Positions 1 to 10,452 of a stretch of DNA of 64,000 nt are shown here, one piece after another; position 1 is the stretch's first letter, and every line of letters begins with the position of its first letter. A program made the translations under genes and the position numbers. The notes under the pieces were generated by a model. That model was not told where the DNA came from. It saw nothing but the letters and a program-made list of their open reading frames with translations, and did no database searches. Source of the stretch: Heterobilharzia americana (Eukaryota; Platyhelminthes; Trematoda; Strigeidida; Schistosomatidae); assembly GCA_944470555.2 (NCBI GenBank), contig OX104127.1:141192786-141256785 (forward strand), read 5' to 3'.

Positions 1-383
1 TGCATTAAGTTTGATATTCCTAGTTAGGACATTATATCTGCAGCTCTGAATAGAGGAACATCCATTTGATTTGAGGTACATCTTCTTAAATTCAATAAAC
101 AAAATAATTAATGCACTAAATAACTTTCTTTGAATAACGCGAACAGCTACACTGTTTCTTAGAAAAATGAGGAATTCTACTCAAAGCACTTAGAGAATGA
201 GTTTGTTCTTTTTACAATAATAATACACACCAAATACTATCATAAATTTCTTACATGTGATGTAAAGTTGTTTGTAATGAAGTTTATTTGTTAAACATTG
301 TTTCATACCTTCATAAAATGGGTGTATTCTGATTTAAATCATCTATAAAGTTTAAATAAATAGAAAATATTAAAATTGATTCT

Positions 384-765
384 TGAAGGAGTTGTGGGGA
401 TTTGGAAATATTTCAAACTGTTACTCATCGTAGACAGACGTCCGTTGGAGGAACAAAGGAAACCGGAGAGCACTGGACAACTGTTTCGTTATAGTATGGG
501 ACTCCTCAGCAGTAGGCAAACGCAATCCCCCCCCCCCGCCAATGATCTAACCGTCACCTTCAGGTTCCATGACCAGCACGTTACCATTGAGCTAGCCACT
601 GGGTCGGAATCCAATGGTCCATGTTTCCAACTTCTCTTGGTTCACGATACAGTGCCACCGTCACCCAATGTTATCATTGAGTAACTGTTCTCACGACCAT
701 CAGGCTTTGCCCCACCGGTCACGGCTTCTCACTGCAACTTCGGAATACCTCTCGAATCTAGTCAG
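384..765 (-). mobile_element. Hammerhead-bearing SINE, family B (copy 1)
   Basis: Read on the minus strand: a tRNA-like head (GCTCAATGGTAACGTGCTGG as a box-A-like stretch) and a tail ending near TTTCCAAATCCCCACAACTC. Between them lies a hammerhead core, CTGAGGA ... GAAACAGTTGTC, at about 468-517. Core residues are complete but stem II (GTCCC...ATAAC) is weakened. It faces copy 2 in an inverted arrangement. A poly-C run at 526-538 replaces the box-B region. Confidence 0.75.
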
Positions 766-794
766 CAATGAGCATCAGTTCAATTGAAATTTTA

Positions 795-1172
795 GGGAGT
801 TGTGGGGATTTGGAGATATTTCGAGAGTATTCCTGAAGTTACAGTGAGAAGTCATGACCGGTGGGGGCAAAGCCTGATAGTCGTGAGACAGTTACTCAAT
901 GATAACATTGGGTGACGGTGGCGCTATATCGTGAAGTAAGAGAAGTTGGAAACATGGACCATTGGATTCTGAGGCAGTGGCTAGCTCAATGGTAACGTGC
1001 TGGTCATGGAACCTGAAGGTGACGGTTTCGATCATTGGTGGGGGGGGGATCGCGTTTGCCTACTGCTGAGGAGTCGCATACTACAACGAAACAGCTGTCA
1101 GTACTCCCAGGTTCCCCTTTGTTCCTCCCACTGATGTCAGTACACGATGAGTAACAACCTGAAATATTAAAA
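795..1172 (+). mobile_element. Hammerhead-bearing SINE, family B (copy 2)
   Basis: Plus-strand partner of copy 1, with the same order: an upstream segment with TTACTCAATGATAACATTGG, a tRNA-like head, a G run (1041-1049), then CTGAGGA at 1066-1072 and GAAACAGCTGTC. One C is missing just after the cleavage triplet and stem II is imperfect, so self-cleavage is doubtful. It ends at AATAACAACCTGAAATATT-like tail sequence close to the channel exon at 1203. Confidence 0.75.
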
Positions 1173-1202
1173 TTAAAAATTATTTTATTTACATTTTTAT
1201 AG

Positions 1203-1306
1203 GACAAAAATGTTCAAAAGATTCAGATGAAACAGAAATCAATGGATGTGGTTCCAAGTTGGCTTACGCTTACTTTATTAGTTTCCATGCTATTAGTGCT
1301 TTCTTG
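1203..1306 (+). CDS. Cav1 alpha-1 exon: extracellular loop and start of IVS6
   Basis: This is the first recognisable exon of a voltage-gated calcium channel alpha-1 subunit, the pore-forming plasma-membrane protein of L-type channels. The acceptor AG is at 1201-1202 and the donor GTATGT starts at 1307. The first two bases finish a split codon, then 34 codons follow, including CGSKLAYAYFISFHAISAFL. This matches the pre-S6 and S6 part of domain IV of Cav1 channels (family pattern CGS...YFISF....FL). The exon ends in phase 0 and joins the next exon to give the conserved [14 protein letters not shown]. Earlier exons lie outside the window to the left. Assigning it to Cav1 rather than Cav2 rests on the downstream exons. 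Confidence 0.88.
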
Positions 1307-1784
1307 GTATGTATAATAAATTTTTTGACCAGTGAACAAAATTTTTTTCTGAATAACTGATGAATAACCTACATCCTCTAATTGTACATGAAATAAAATA
1401 TTTCCTAGGATTAGGGATAAAAATCAGTTTCAACCAACTCTTCGTTCAATATTGTATTTTTCTCTATAAGAGCCTATATGCCTTGAATAATTAAAGTGTG
1501 TACGGGCAATTGTGTTTTTTGATGACTGTGCTAAAAGCTGAACGATATTGCTAAGGTAAAATATTTACGTCTTATCTGACTTGATTTTCTTAAAAGACAA
1601 CATTTTTGTCTGTTTTTGTTGTTTAAATCCTCTAATTTATATGGTCTAGACAAGCGTGATTCATTTTCATTGTTTCAAATTAAACTGCAAATTCTCTGTA
1701 AACTAGTTGAGTAACCAATATGATTACAATGAACTGAAATTTACTTATCAATGATTCTTTCTCCAGCCAAACAAAATCTTTGGA

Positions 1785-1920
1785 GAGAGAAGTGAAATTA
1801 GATCTGGTCACCAATTGCTTGTCGTAGATCAGTTGATAGAGCCCAAGATCAGCAACTCGGAGGCTTCTGGTTCGAATTCTACTCCGATCCAAATCTTTAT
1901 TTCACCTCTATTCATCACCC
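1785..1920 (+). mobile_element. tRNA-derived SINE without hammerhead (family D)
   Basis: A tRNA-like module with TAGATCAGTTGATAGAG (1824-1840, box-A-like) and GGTTCGAATTC (1869-1879, box B). It is followed by a tail CCAAATCTTTATTTCACCTC that recurs in related form at 20930 and 27935. It is not a functional tRNA: spacing and stems are poor and it is followed by SINE tail sequence. Confidence 0.6.
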
Positions 1921-2399
1921 TGTATCAAATATTAATAAGTCAGTAATTTAGACTACATAGCATGATAAGCTTTCATTTAATTCACCAACTACTTAGGCAG
2001 ATAGATATGTGGAAAATGCTTTCATAATATCAGTGATTCCCTAGGCACCAAGTTTAGTGTAATGTTTTTTATTGCACTTTTATAATGAGCAAATAAGTTT
2101 GAAAATAAACTCCAGTGTAGGTCCCTAATAATTTATTCTTGTACGGCATTATGTGTATCTATGCCAGACTTGTCTGTTCAAAGTGTCTGACCATTTTCAT
2201 CTATCACATAAATCCATTGAAGTCTTCGAATTGAGTATAAAAACAAATCAGTATGCTAAATTCACCTATGTTTCTAGTTTGGCTGTTTTGTCTAAATCGG
2301 TTACTTGACAGGGTAATATAACCTAACAGGACTATGGCCTAGACATTTAAATGCTAATAGAGACCGATCAATTCGGTTCAATCAATACCCGTCACACAA

Positions 2400-2585
2400 G
2401 AAGTGGCTATCGTTGCTCGGTGATGTAGTGGATAGCGCTCTGGCATTTGAAGCGATCACTCCCGAGTCCGAATCCCAGCGGGAACAATCTCACCCACCGG
2501 GAAGCAGGTACATCCAGCTGACGAGTCCCAAATAGGATGAAATGAGCATCCTGGATTCCACTGCTAGCCACGATCCATCCTTAAC
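2400..2585 (+). mobile_element. Hammerhead-bearing SINE, family A (SM-alpha-like)
   Basis: Begins AAGAAGTGGCTATCGTTGCT with box-A-like GTAGTGGATAGCG, then a box-B-like GAGTCCGAATCCC, then the ribozyme. This order and sequence match the SM-alpha repeats described in Schistosoma mansoni. The copy looks complete. Confidence 0.85.
2511..2559 (+). ncRNA. Hammerhead ribozyme core, family A
   Basis: Stem I AUCCAG (2512-2517) pairs with CUGGAU (2551-2556). CUGACGA is at 2518-2524 and GAAA at 2539-2542. Stem II is GUCC...GGAU, with a G-U closing pair. Stem III is a very short AUG/CAU hairpin. The cleavage triplet is AUC (2548-2550) instead of the usual GUC, which is still an allowed NUH. All core bases are present, so activity is plausible. 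Confidence 0.8.
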
Positions 2586-2741
2586 ATAATCATTCCTAGC
2601 TGTTGTTACTTCACAGCTCTATGACTTATTAACTTTCCTACGGTAGCACCACAAACTTCAGCTTTGAATTAACAGTTTAGTCTATTCCAAGAAATAAAAC
2701 TTTCGACGATTAACTTTGAGTTTATACTTTTTTAATGCTAG

Positions 2742-2870
<129 letters not shown>

Positions 2871-3499
2871 TGAGTAAAACAATTATTTGTCATTCCAAAT
2901 ATTTCCATGCTTTTGTATTTTTCTTTATATGCAAACAAAGCTGGAAAAATGCAGCAATGGTTAGGTGTAGTTGTTGAAAGCAGTTATTTCATTAACGATG
3001 ACTTTGATTTCTGGATGAATTTGCACTTGAAGAAAATTTATACTTCTAGTTATCAAGTAAGAGTAACGTAACTCGCGTTTCTCAGTCCCAAATGCCAACC
3101 AGATCCTGTTGATCATTTGCGATTAGGTCACCGAGGTAGTAGGCTCACCAATTCCTCCAGGCATCTAACACTAATTAATGCATACTGTGATAATGAGTCT
3201 TCTGTCTCAGTGAGTACTAGCACATGGATGACAGCCTAATTTTAGGAATAGACAACACGAAATCAGCAACTCTCTAATGGCCAATCACGGTACCAAATCT
3301 AGTCTTAAATAAGGTCAGCTGCAGCCTGAATAGGTCAGACTGAGACAATGAATAATGTTGGTCTGAACATCTTAAATGATGTCAGTTCTTTCGAGATGGC
3401 AGATATACTTCGATGACGTGTGCTGCAATCACGAAACATAAATCCAAAGCTTACTGCCACTCACGCAAAATCACCCTACAACAGTTTATTGTGTCATTT

Positions 3500-3712
3500 C
3501 AGAATTTAGTCTATGCGCCAGGCCCTCGAGTGGGATGCAGATGGGAAACGACGAGTTGGGCGTCCGAGGGTGACATGAGGGAGATCATGTGAGGAAGAAA
3601 TGAAGCCAGGTAAAAAAGACTATGGAGAACAGAGTGAAATGGCAACATGCTACTGAGGCCCTAGATTCCACCAGTAACCCAAGGGAGTAATAATAAATAA
3701 TAATAACTTTTT
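3500..3712 (+). mobile_element. RTE retrotransposon 3' end
   Basis: Encodes RQALEWDADGKRRVGRPRVT followed by broken RSCEEEMKPG, the typical last residues of SR2/RTE reverse transcriptases, then CCAGTAACCCAAGGGAG and a TAA-rich tail (TAATAATAAATAATAATAAC), the simple-repeat tail of RTE elements. The same 3' end is seen inverted at 10566, 29590 and 59365. 3050-3500 upstream is repeat-like but I could not assign it. Confidence 0.7.
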
Positions 3713-3819
3713 TTCAAAAACAAGATCTTGGCTACTTAGACCAGGCAGGAACTAATATTAATATAAGTGTAAACTTTGGGTACTGTGGTAGAATTTAGTT
3801 CCATATTAGGTTTGTTTAT

Positions 3820-4300
3820 TCATGTTTATTATAACACAGTGATACAGTATTATTTACTTGATGACGGTGTTTCGAGAAGAAATTATTGTTTATAATCATA
3901 TCAATGTAGACACACTACTTTCAACATCTGATTTTAATAGTCCTGTCACCCCGAATTCTTTGTGTCTATTGGTAGTAAATTTTGCATATTTCTGGTATAG
4001 GTATTGTGTCAATCCATTTACATAATTACATAATTAAGTGGAGAGAGAGATTGACTACTGAATCTTTGTTCATTGAATCTATACACCCAACACATATGGT
4101 AGGAATGACTCCACACCTATACCACAGAAATGGAATACTTTATTGCCAATAAAAACAAAGAATATGAAATGGGTGACAGGACTATAAAAATTCGGTGCTG
4201 AAAGCAGTGTGATTACATTGATATGATTATGAACGATAAGTTATACTCAAAACGTCACACAGTAAATAAAATTATCACTTTGCGCTACATATCAAATAAA
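3820..4300. repeat. Inverted repeat, degenerate
   Basis: GATACAGTATTATTTACTTG and TTATAATCATATCAATGTAG near 3840-3910 reappear inverted near 4215-4300 (CTACATTGATATGATTATGA-like, then TACTGTGT-like). A related arm occurs at 6990-7070 beside a Penelope-like copy, so these may be Penelope-like terminal repeats. Confidence 0.45.
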
Positions 4301-4464
4301 CAAATTTAATAAGCAACTAACATTTTCGACTCATTTTTTTCTCAATAATATTTATGAAAAAAGACCTTTTTTAATTTTAAATTTTTTTAATTTTTTTAAT
4401 AAAAAACCAATTTAAATCTCAAAAGGTTAATTATAATTTATAAACATATAAGATATTTAGAGGT

Positions 4465-4575
4465 AGTATTCATCATGAACCGATATCAGTTGGGGAACCA
4501 TTGAAAACCTGAGAGCACTGAATAGCTGATTCGTCCTAGTGTGACACTCCTCAGCAGTACGCTTAATCCTAGTTC
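4465..4575 (-). mobile_element. Family B SINE fragment, minus strand
   Basis: Minus-strand 3' half with CTGAGGA followed by GAAT in place of GAAA, so the core is damaged. It lies head to head with the plus copy that follows. Confidence 0.6.
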
Positions 4576-4700
4576 GATCCCTAACCGGGTCGTGGGTGCG
4601 TACTGCTGAGGAGACCCACACTAGGGCGAAATAGCTGTCCAGTTCTCTCAGGTTTTGAATAATTCCGCAACTGATTTCGGTCCATGATGAATACTACTTC
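4575..4700 (+). mobile_element. Family B SINE, plus strand, with near-intact hammerhead
   Basis: CTGAGGA at 4606-4612, GAAA at 4628-4631 and cleavage context TAGCTGTC at 4632-4639. Stem I is ACUG/CAGU and stem III AUAG/CUGU. Stem II has one A-G mismatch. The core bases are complete. Confidence 0.65.
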
Positions 4701-5017
4701 TAAATTACAATCCCCATTCATCTCAAAAATACAAGATATTTATTATAATACATATTATTGCTTATCATTCTGAAACTTATAATGTTTTAGCTCTTCTATA
4801 TGAAGCACTATTCACTTTTAATTAATTACTAGATTTTGTGAAATGAGAGTGAATGTTATTTTTATCTATTCTATATTATCTTATTATATCTTATTGATTT
4901 ATAAAACTGGCTAACAGTCAATATTCCCTTTCTAGCTCACCTAGTATATATAGAACAGCACATAGATTCTAGTAAACCTTTCCATGTCATAGATCATATG
5001 CCAAAAACAATACCGTA

Positions 5018-5488
5018 TGAATTTCGACAGCGTAATTAGAAGACGAAGTTTATCTGAGCAATGTGATGTATTTGCGCAATACATTTTGAACAATCTGATC
5101 ACACATTTACTTGTCAAGTCAATATATATTAAACCGAGGACTGGGAGGAGGGATAAATACAACAATTAACACAATAGGGGATTAAAATTAAGAAAGATGA
5201 GGACAAACAGGAAGTGACATAATTGGTCCTAATCTTGGTAAGAAAACAAAGTTTACCAAGGTAGGCGTAGTGTAATAACAAACTGTTTTTGTAAACATAA
5301 AGGTGGTTTTAATTTGTGTATGGCTATGACTTCAGCAAATCTCAGAATACGTCCCTGGCTGTTTCTATATAAGACTTTGAAAGCTGTTTAAACATTAACT
5401 TAGTGATCAGATTGTTTGAAATGTATTGCGCAAATACATCACATTGCTCAGATAAACTTCGTCTTCTAATTACGCTATCGAAATTCAT
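5018..5488. repeat. Inverted repeat with 86-bp arms
   Basis: Arms 5018-5103 and 5403-5488 are reverse complements with only about three mismatches (for example GCAATGTGATGTATTTGCGC on the left). The spacer is about 300 bp and AT-rich. No coding capacity is recognised. The spacer shares GTTTACCAAGG- and AACATAAAGGTGG-like words with 7250-7300 beside the Penelope-like copy. Confidence 0.75.
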
Positions 5489-6494
5489 AAAAGGGACTAT
5501 CTGCTTCAAATACCATATGAAGCTTGCCAACACCTGCTTAAATATCGAAGACTATCACAATAAGACTGATCACACCAGAACTTTATATTTAGAAGGAACT
5601 TGTTTCAAAGTTTTTCCTCCATTGGCCTTAAGTAAACCAAAGGCCATCCTTGTCTTTGTTGTTCATTGCTTTTTCGCTTACTGTTACATTCTTCATTTGT
5701 AAATATATCGTGGTTGTCAATTTCTATAACTCACATTCCACTTTAAAATGTATTCACATCTAGTTTGGCTTATTTTTACACTGTAAACTTGTAGAACCCG
5801 ATAAAAGTTCATTGGGAACAATATTCTTCGTCTAGATTGTTGCTTTTTATTAATATTTCATATGAATCCATTGAGTTCAGTATAAGTATGTGTAAAACAC
5901 TAGCTATAATTTATTCACATTTTCAGGACTTTTGTAAATGTTTATTATTTGGATGCATGAAAACCATTTCATTTTAAATTCATTCCTAAGAGATTTTTAA
6001 CAATATTAAATCACGTAGTTGTTACTAGCACATATTCAAATAATCTCACCGTAGCTTTCAAGTGAACATTGACAAACTAAATTAATGTATAACTCTCTAC
6101 ATAATCTCTACGTTCTTAAGAAAAAAGACTCATTACAAGTTCATGAGAATTAAAATATATATTGTAGAGATTTCATAATCAACTAAATATTCTTTTAAAG
6201 ATGATTAGTGTACAGACTTAGTAAATGAATACCAAATGAAATTAGTTTCTATCCATTGTCGAAGTGAAAATTATTCATAGTGTGATATATTAACGTTGTG
6301 TTTAAATGTTATAACGATTTCCTACTGAAATCATTTATATGAATATTTTAATATTTAAAAATGTTAAATATTCCCATTTTCAAAATTACAAGTAGACATT
6401 AAAGCGAATAATATTGTTTCCAATTGGCTCTCATGAAGCTTTACGCTAATATACATAAATTTCTCTCATATATAAAACATTAAACCAATGATAG

Positions 6495-6690
6495 TAATAA
6501 TGGATATTGGCTAGCAGTAGAATCCAGGATGCGCATTTCATCCTAGTTGGGAGTTGTCAGATGGATGTGCCTGCTTCCCCGGGTGAGTGATGTTGTTCCC
6601 ACCTAGATTCAGACTTGGGAGTGATCGCTTCAAATACCAGAGCGTTATCTATTACACCACCGAGCAACGATAGCCACTTCTTGTGCGACG
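6495..6690 (-). mobile_element. Family A SINE, minus strand, hammerhead damaged
   Basis: Minus strand gives the tRNA-like head and then CTGACAACTCCC, where the core G-A after CTGAN is altered, followed by GATGAAATGCGCATCC. The damaged CTGANGA motif predicts loss of cleavage. Confidence 0.7.
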
Positions 6691-6765
6691 GGTATCCAGC
6701 TGACGAGTCCCAAATAGGACGAAATAAGCATCCTGGATTCCACTGCTAGCCACTATCTATCATTA
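6690..6765 (+). ncRNA. Hammerhead ribozyme core, family A, without tRNA head
   Basis: AUCCAG 6694-6699, CUGACGA 6700-6706, stem II GUCC...GGAC 6707-6720, GAAA 6721-6724, cleavage triplet AUC ending at 6732, and CUGGAU 6733-6738. Stem III (UAAGCA) is very weak. It stands head to head with the minus copy on its left. Confidence 0.7.
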
Positions 6766-7314
6766 CTATTATAAGAGCACAGGCAATATCGAGGCCTTCG
6801 CACAGGATCCCATATGCCAACAGAGACCTATCAATTAGGTCAAATCAACGGCGGTATGTTATAAAAAAACAATCATGTATATTGAACCAATCATAGTGGA
6901 TTACTTAGTCTATGGTAATTAGGAAATGAAGCATGTAAATAGTAGATATCCAGGCAATCATAATAATAGCAATAACTTATTAGATTTGTTTATTTGATAT
7001 ATAGCGTACGATGAGTGATACAGTATTATTTACTTGATTACGTTTCGAGCATAAATTATTGCTCATAATCATAATCGAACTATCTGATCACACACGTACT
7101 GTCATAGGTATTTATATAAAAACTCATGAAGATAAGGGGTGAGAAAATAAAAAGAGGTCAGTAGGAAGCTGAATCGAAGGCCGAATAATAATGAAATCGA
7201 TAGAGCGAAAATAATAGTACATCGAACTTGGTTTTCAGTTGAATTTACCAAGGAGATTAATGTGACAACAAATTGTTTATGAACACAAGGTGGTTTCAAC
7301 TTTAATAGCTAAGG

Positions 7315-8321
7315 CTTCAACAAATTTAAGGATACCTCCCCAACATGTTTGAAACAGGTGTAAAGGAAGTAACCATATCAATCTTGTGACCTGCCTCACG
7401 ATATGTTGGCGATTGAAGAACTTGGACATCTGCTACCAACATTTATGGATTCAGGTGATTTGATTTGCTTCTAAAGCCACTCTGAAATATGTTCCGAGGC
7501 CTTTACTTCCATGGATCTATTAGTCCTCCCCATGTATGTGTCATCACACGTACATTTGAATTGGTAGATACAGTGGGATGTGGCATTGTCGTTCACATGC
7601 TTTGGGGGTTTTGGGGAATATACGGGCTTCGTGGTTTCGATTACTCGAATCCTGGCTGCATAGTAACTCCTACTAACGGCAGCGTTAGTTCTCTGCTTAA
7701 GGATCGCACTCTGAGAGTCATCTTTATACGGAAGGCTGATGAAAACATTCTTCATTGGAACTGACTGAAGTTCTAGTTTTGGCGCTCTGGTAATTTTGTT
7801 CTGCCTGATAAATGTTGATGGATAGTTATTTCCCAACAGAATATCGGTCAGTGTTCCTCTTTCATCTTCTGAAGCATCCTCGGTGCATATTCTCTGAATT
7901 CTGCTGAATAAGCCCCTTACTAACGTTTGCTTGTACTGATCTGGACAAAAGCTATGGTAATTCAGATACTGCCCTGTCCATGTAGGTTTTCTGCAGATAG
8001 ATCGTTTTATGGATCCATCCTGCCTCCGACCAATTAATGTATCCAGGAATGGTGAGCAGTCATCTTCCTGTATTACACATGTCAAGGATATTCTGTTTCG
8101 TACTTCGTTCAGTCGGTTTAGAATTGAAGTAGACTGATTTGAGTTTTAATAAATGATCAGGATATCATCAACATATCTTCGATAGAGATGGGCTTGGTCT
8201 ACTAAGTTCTAGGATAAGTTCTCAACATGTGTTATAAATATGTCTGCTAGGAGGGGACCTAAAGGACTTCTCATAGCGATACCATCAACCTGGCGGAAAG
8301 TGACGAAGTTAGAGAAATAAA
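7315..8321 (-). mobile_element. Penelope-like element A, 5'-truncated
   Basis: Minus strand encodes, from 8321 down, a reverse-transcriptase piece VDGIAMRSPLGPLLADIF then RRYVDDILII (catalytic YVDD). The open frame 7471-8085 follows, with SRSYYAARIRVIETTKPVYS and a C-terminal CIYQFKCTCDDTYMGRT, the GIY-YIG endonuclease signature of Penelope-like elements. One frame break lies between the two parts. The N-terminal part is absent. It abuts the inverted repeat of element B. Confidence 0.8.
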
Positions 8322-9690
8322 AGTTACGAAATACTAAAGGATGAAATGTGTAGATAATCAAAGTCTAAACAAATAAGTGAACATGTGTGAAAGGGCGGGA
8401 AGAAAGGGGAAGAGGATGGGAATTGAATCGATATAAGGATATTTATCAAGTTTCCTCTGGTCAAGGGAGAGATATAGGCTGCTCAAACGATTTCTGCATA
8501 CAAAGACTAGGTTTGTTTTCTCTAATTCCCATTGCCTCAGCTATATCCAAAATGCGGGTGCGAATTCTGTTCAGAAGATTTTGTGGAATGTGATAGATGT
8601 GTCAAGATTGAGCTTCATATTGACTTCACTTGTCCCTTTCCTGGCCATGACGGTAGGTGCTCAGCAACACTTTTGTTAAGCTGCCTAGTTGTACGCTCAA
8701 TATAGCTTTCTCCACAGGAGCAGCTAAGTTGATAAGTACGCATCAAAATGGCAGAACTAGGTAGCTTGTCTTTTGTCTGGGGAACAATTTTCGGCAAACT
8801 AGAAAATGGTAAGCAGAGGTTAGCAGCATAGAAAGTTCTTCTGATGGCTGTAGACAGCCTGTGGAATAGAAATTCACCAGGTGTATCTCCTTTGAATTAA
8901 AGTTTCATGCATATCGGTTTCTTTTGGACAGCCATTTGATCAGACTTCCGACTTATTTTGTTCATGTGTCTTTTGATAAAACTATAGGGGTAACCCATTT
9001 CTAGCAGCATATTATGGATGTGTTCTAACTCTTTTTGTATCAGTTCACCGAAGCAGATCCTATTGGTTCTGTTTGCAAGACATTGGATTAGACTTCTTTT
9101 ATATCGAATGAGCACAAAGCTAAGGAGATATATGTACTGACCCGTAGATTTGATCGTTCTGCACACCCTTATACCAAGCGACGCATCTTCTTTTCTAATC
9201 AAGGGAACATTAAAAAATGTAGTATCTTTTCTTATTCTTTACAAGTGAAAGTAAGAGAAGGATGCACGCCAATGAATTTTATTGACGATTCGTTTTTGTT
9301 GACGTTTTGGTCAAGGACGATAAAAGTGTCGTCAATATAACGTTTATACATACGCGAGTTGTCGATGACATCTTTCAGTGGTCTATTCTCAAGTTTAAAA
9401 GAAAAATATCAGCTAATATTGGGCTTACTGGTAATTCCATCAACTTGCCTTTAATGTGTATCATTTTGCATATAGCTGAGGCAATGGGAATTAGAGAAAA
9501 CAAACCTAGTCTTTGTATGCAGAAATCGTTTGAGCAGCCTATATCTCTCCCTTGACCAGAGGAAACTTGATAAATATCTTTATATAGATTCAATTCCCAT
9601 CCTCTTCCCCTTTCTTCCCGCCCTTTCATACATGTTCACTTATTTGTTTAGACTTTGATTATCTACACATTTCAACCTTTAGTATTACGT
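8322..9690 (-). mobile_element. Penelope-like element B bounded by inverted repeats
   Basis: Minus strand carries LPVSPILADIFLLNLRIDH near 9375 (reverse transcriptase), RVCRTIKSTGQYIYLLSFVL and a C-terminal YQLSCSCGESYIERT (GIY-YIG with Gly replaced by Glu). The YVDD region is degraded. Arms 8322-8541 (plus) and about 9475-9690 (inverted) are nearly identical, including AGGAAACTTGATAAATATC and the complement. Terminal inverted sequence of this kind is known for Penelope-like elements. Confidence 0.75.
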
Positions 9691-9839
9691 AAAGTAAGTT
9701 TTGATCGATATTGTTTGTTTGACTATTTGCAGTACCATGCTGTTCCCACTGTTCTTTTCATCATTGAGGTAGATATAATTATTGCTACTATTATTATTAT
9801 TATTATTGTCTGGATATCTACTATTTACATGCTTCACTT

Positions 9840-10070
9840 CTTAGTGTCCCAGTGGTAACGTGCTGGTCATGGGACCTGAAGGTCGCAGGTTCCATCCCTG
9901 GTGGAGTCGTGGGTGCGCACTCCTGAGAAGTCCCATACTAGGACGAAACAGCTGTCCAGTGCTCCCAAGTTTCCTTTGTTGCTCCCACTGATGTCAATCT
10001 ACAATGAATAACAACTTGAAATATTTCCAAATCTCTACAACTCCCTCAAAAATTCATTTCCTAATTACCA
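9840..10070 (+). mobile_element. Family B SINE with one-base core change
   Basis: A tRNA-like head AGTGGTAACGTGCTGGTCAT with box-B-like GGTTCCATCCC is followed by CTGAGAAGTCCCATACTAGG and GAAACAGCTGTCCAGTGC. Stem I (GCACU/AGUGC), stem II (GUCC/GGAC) and stem III are all intact, but CTGAGGA has become CTGAGAA, which should remove a catalytic G. This copy shows best how the family folds. Confidence 0.75.
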
Positions 10071-10355
10071 CAGACTAAATAATCAACTATCATTGGTTTA
10101 ATGTTTTATATATTAGAAAAATTTATGTATATTAGCATTAAGTCTGATAAGAGCTAATTGAAAACAATATTATTAACTTTTATTTCTTTTTCTAATTTTA
10201 ATATTTAATGTAACGTTTGACAACATATATATCACTAAAATTTTCAGTCTACTTTCAGTTTCGTATTATGCTAAAAAGTATTTAGCTAAAATTATGATTT
10301 TAAGTGAAAATCAGTTTTTGTTCATGTCTTGTTTAATTCATTATATTTTATGCAG

Positions 10356-10452
10356 AGGACGAGTTCGACATTTGGATGTGGTAACTATGCTTGGAAAAAT
10401 AAGCCCACCACTTGGTTTCGGTAGTATGTGTCCTCATACTCGAGCATGTCAT
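10356..10452 (+). CDS. Cav1 alpha-1 exon: EF-hand-like proximal C-terminus
   Basis: The acceptor is TGCAG ending at 10355 and the donor is GTAAGC at 10453. The first base completes the Lys codon left open by the previous exon. The 32 codons [20 protein letters not shown] then [12 protein letters not shown] follow the Cav1 pattern [32 protein letters not shown]. This is the region between the EF-hand-like fold and the pre-IQ helices. The usual RVACK is TRACH|K here, so the basic site before KRLV differs slightly from the vertebrate pattern. Ends in phase 0. Confidence 0.93.

Larger units (their letters stand above)
1307..2741 (+). other. Cav1 intron with two SINEs
   Basis: Intron between the first two recognised channel exons, GTATGT...GCTAG. 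It holds a tRNA-headed SINE near 1785-1920 and a hammerhead-bearing family A SINE near 2400-2585. I see nothing else supportable; the rest is AT-rich. Confidence 0.7.

Noticed and set aside
376..684. 102-residue open frame on the plus strand
   Set aside because: It lies wholly in an inverted SINE copy; the mirror frame recurs at 22355-22543, so it is repeat-derived.
5403..5702. 99-residue plus-strand frame
   Set aside because: Its first part is one arm of the inverted repeat and is also open when read from the other arm; no independent support.
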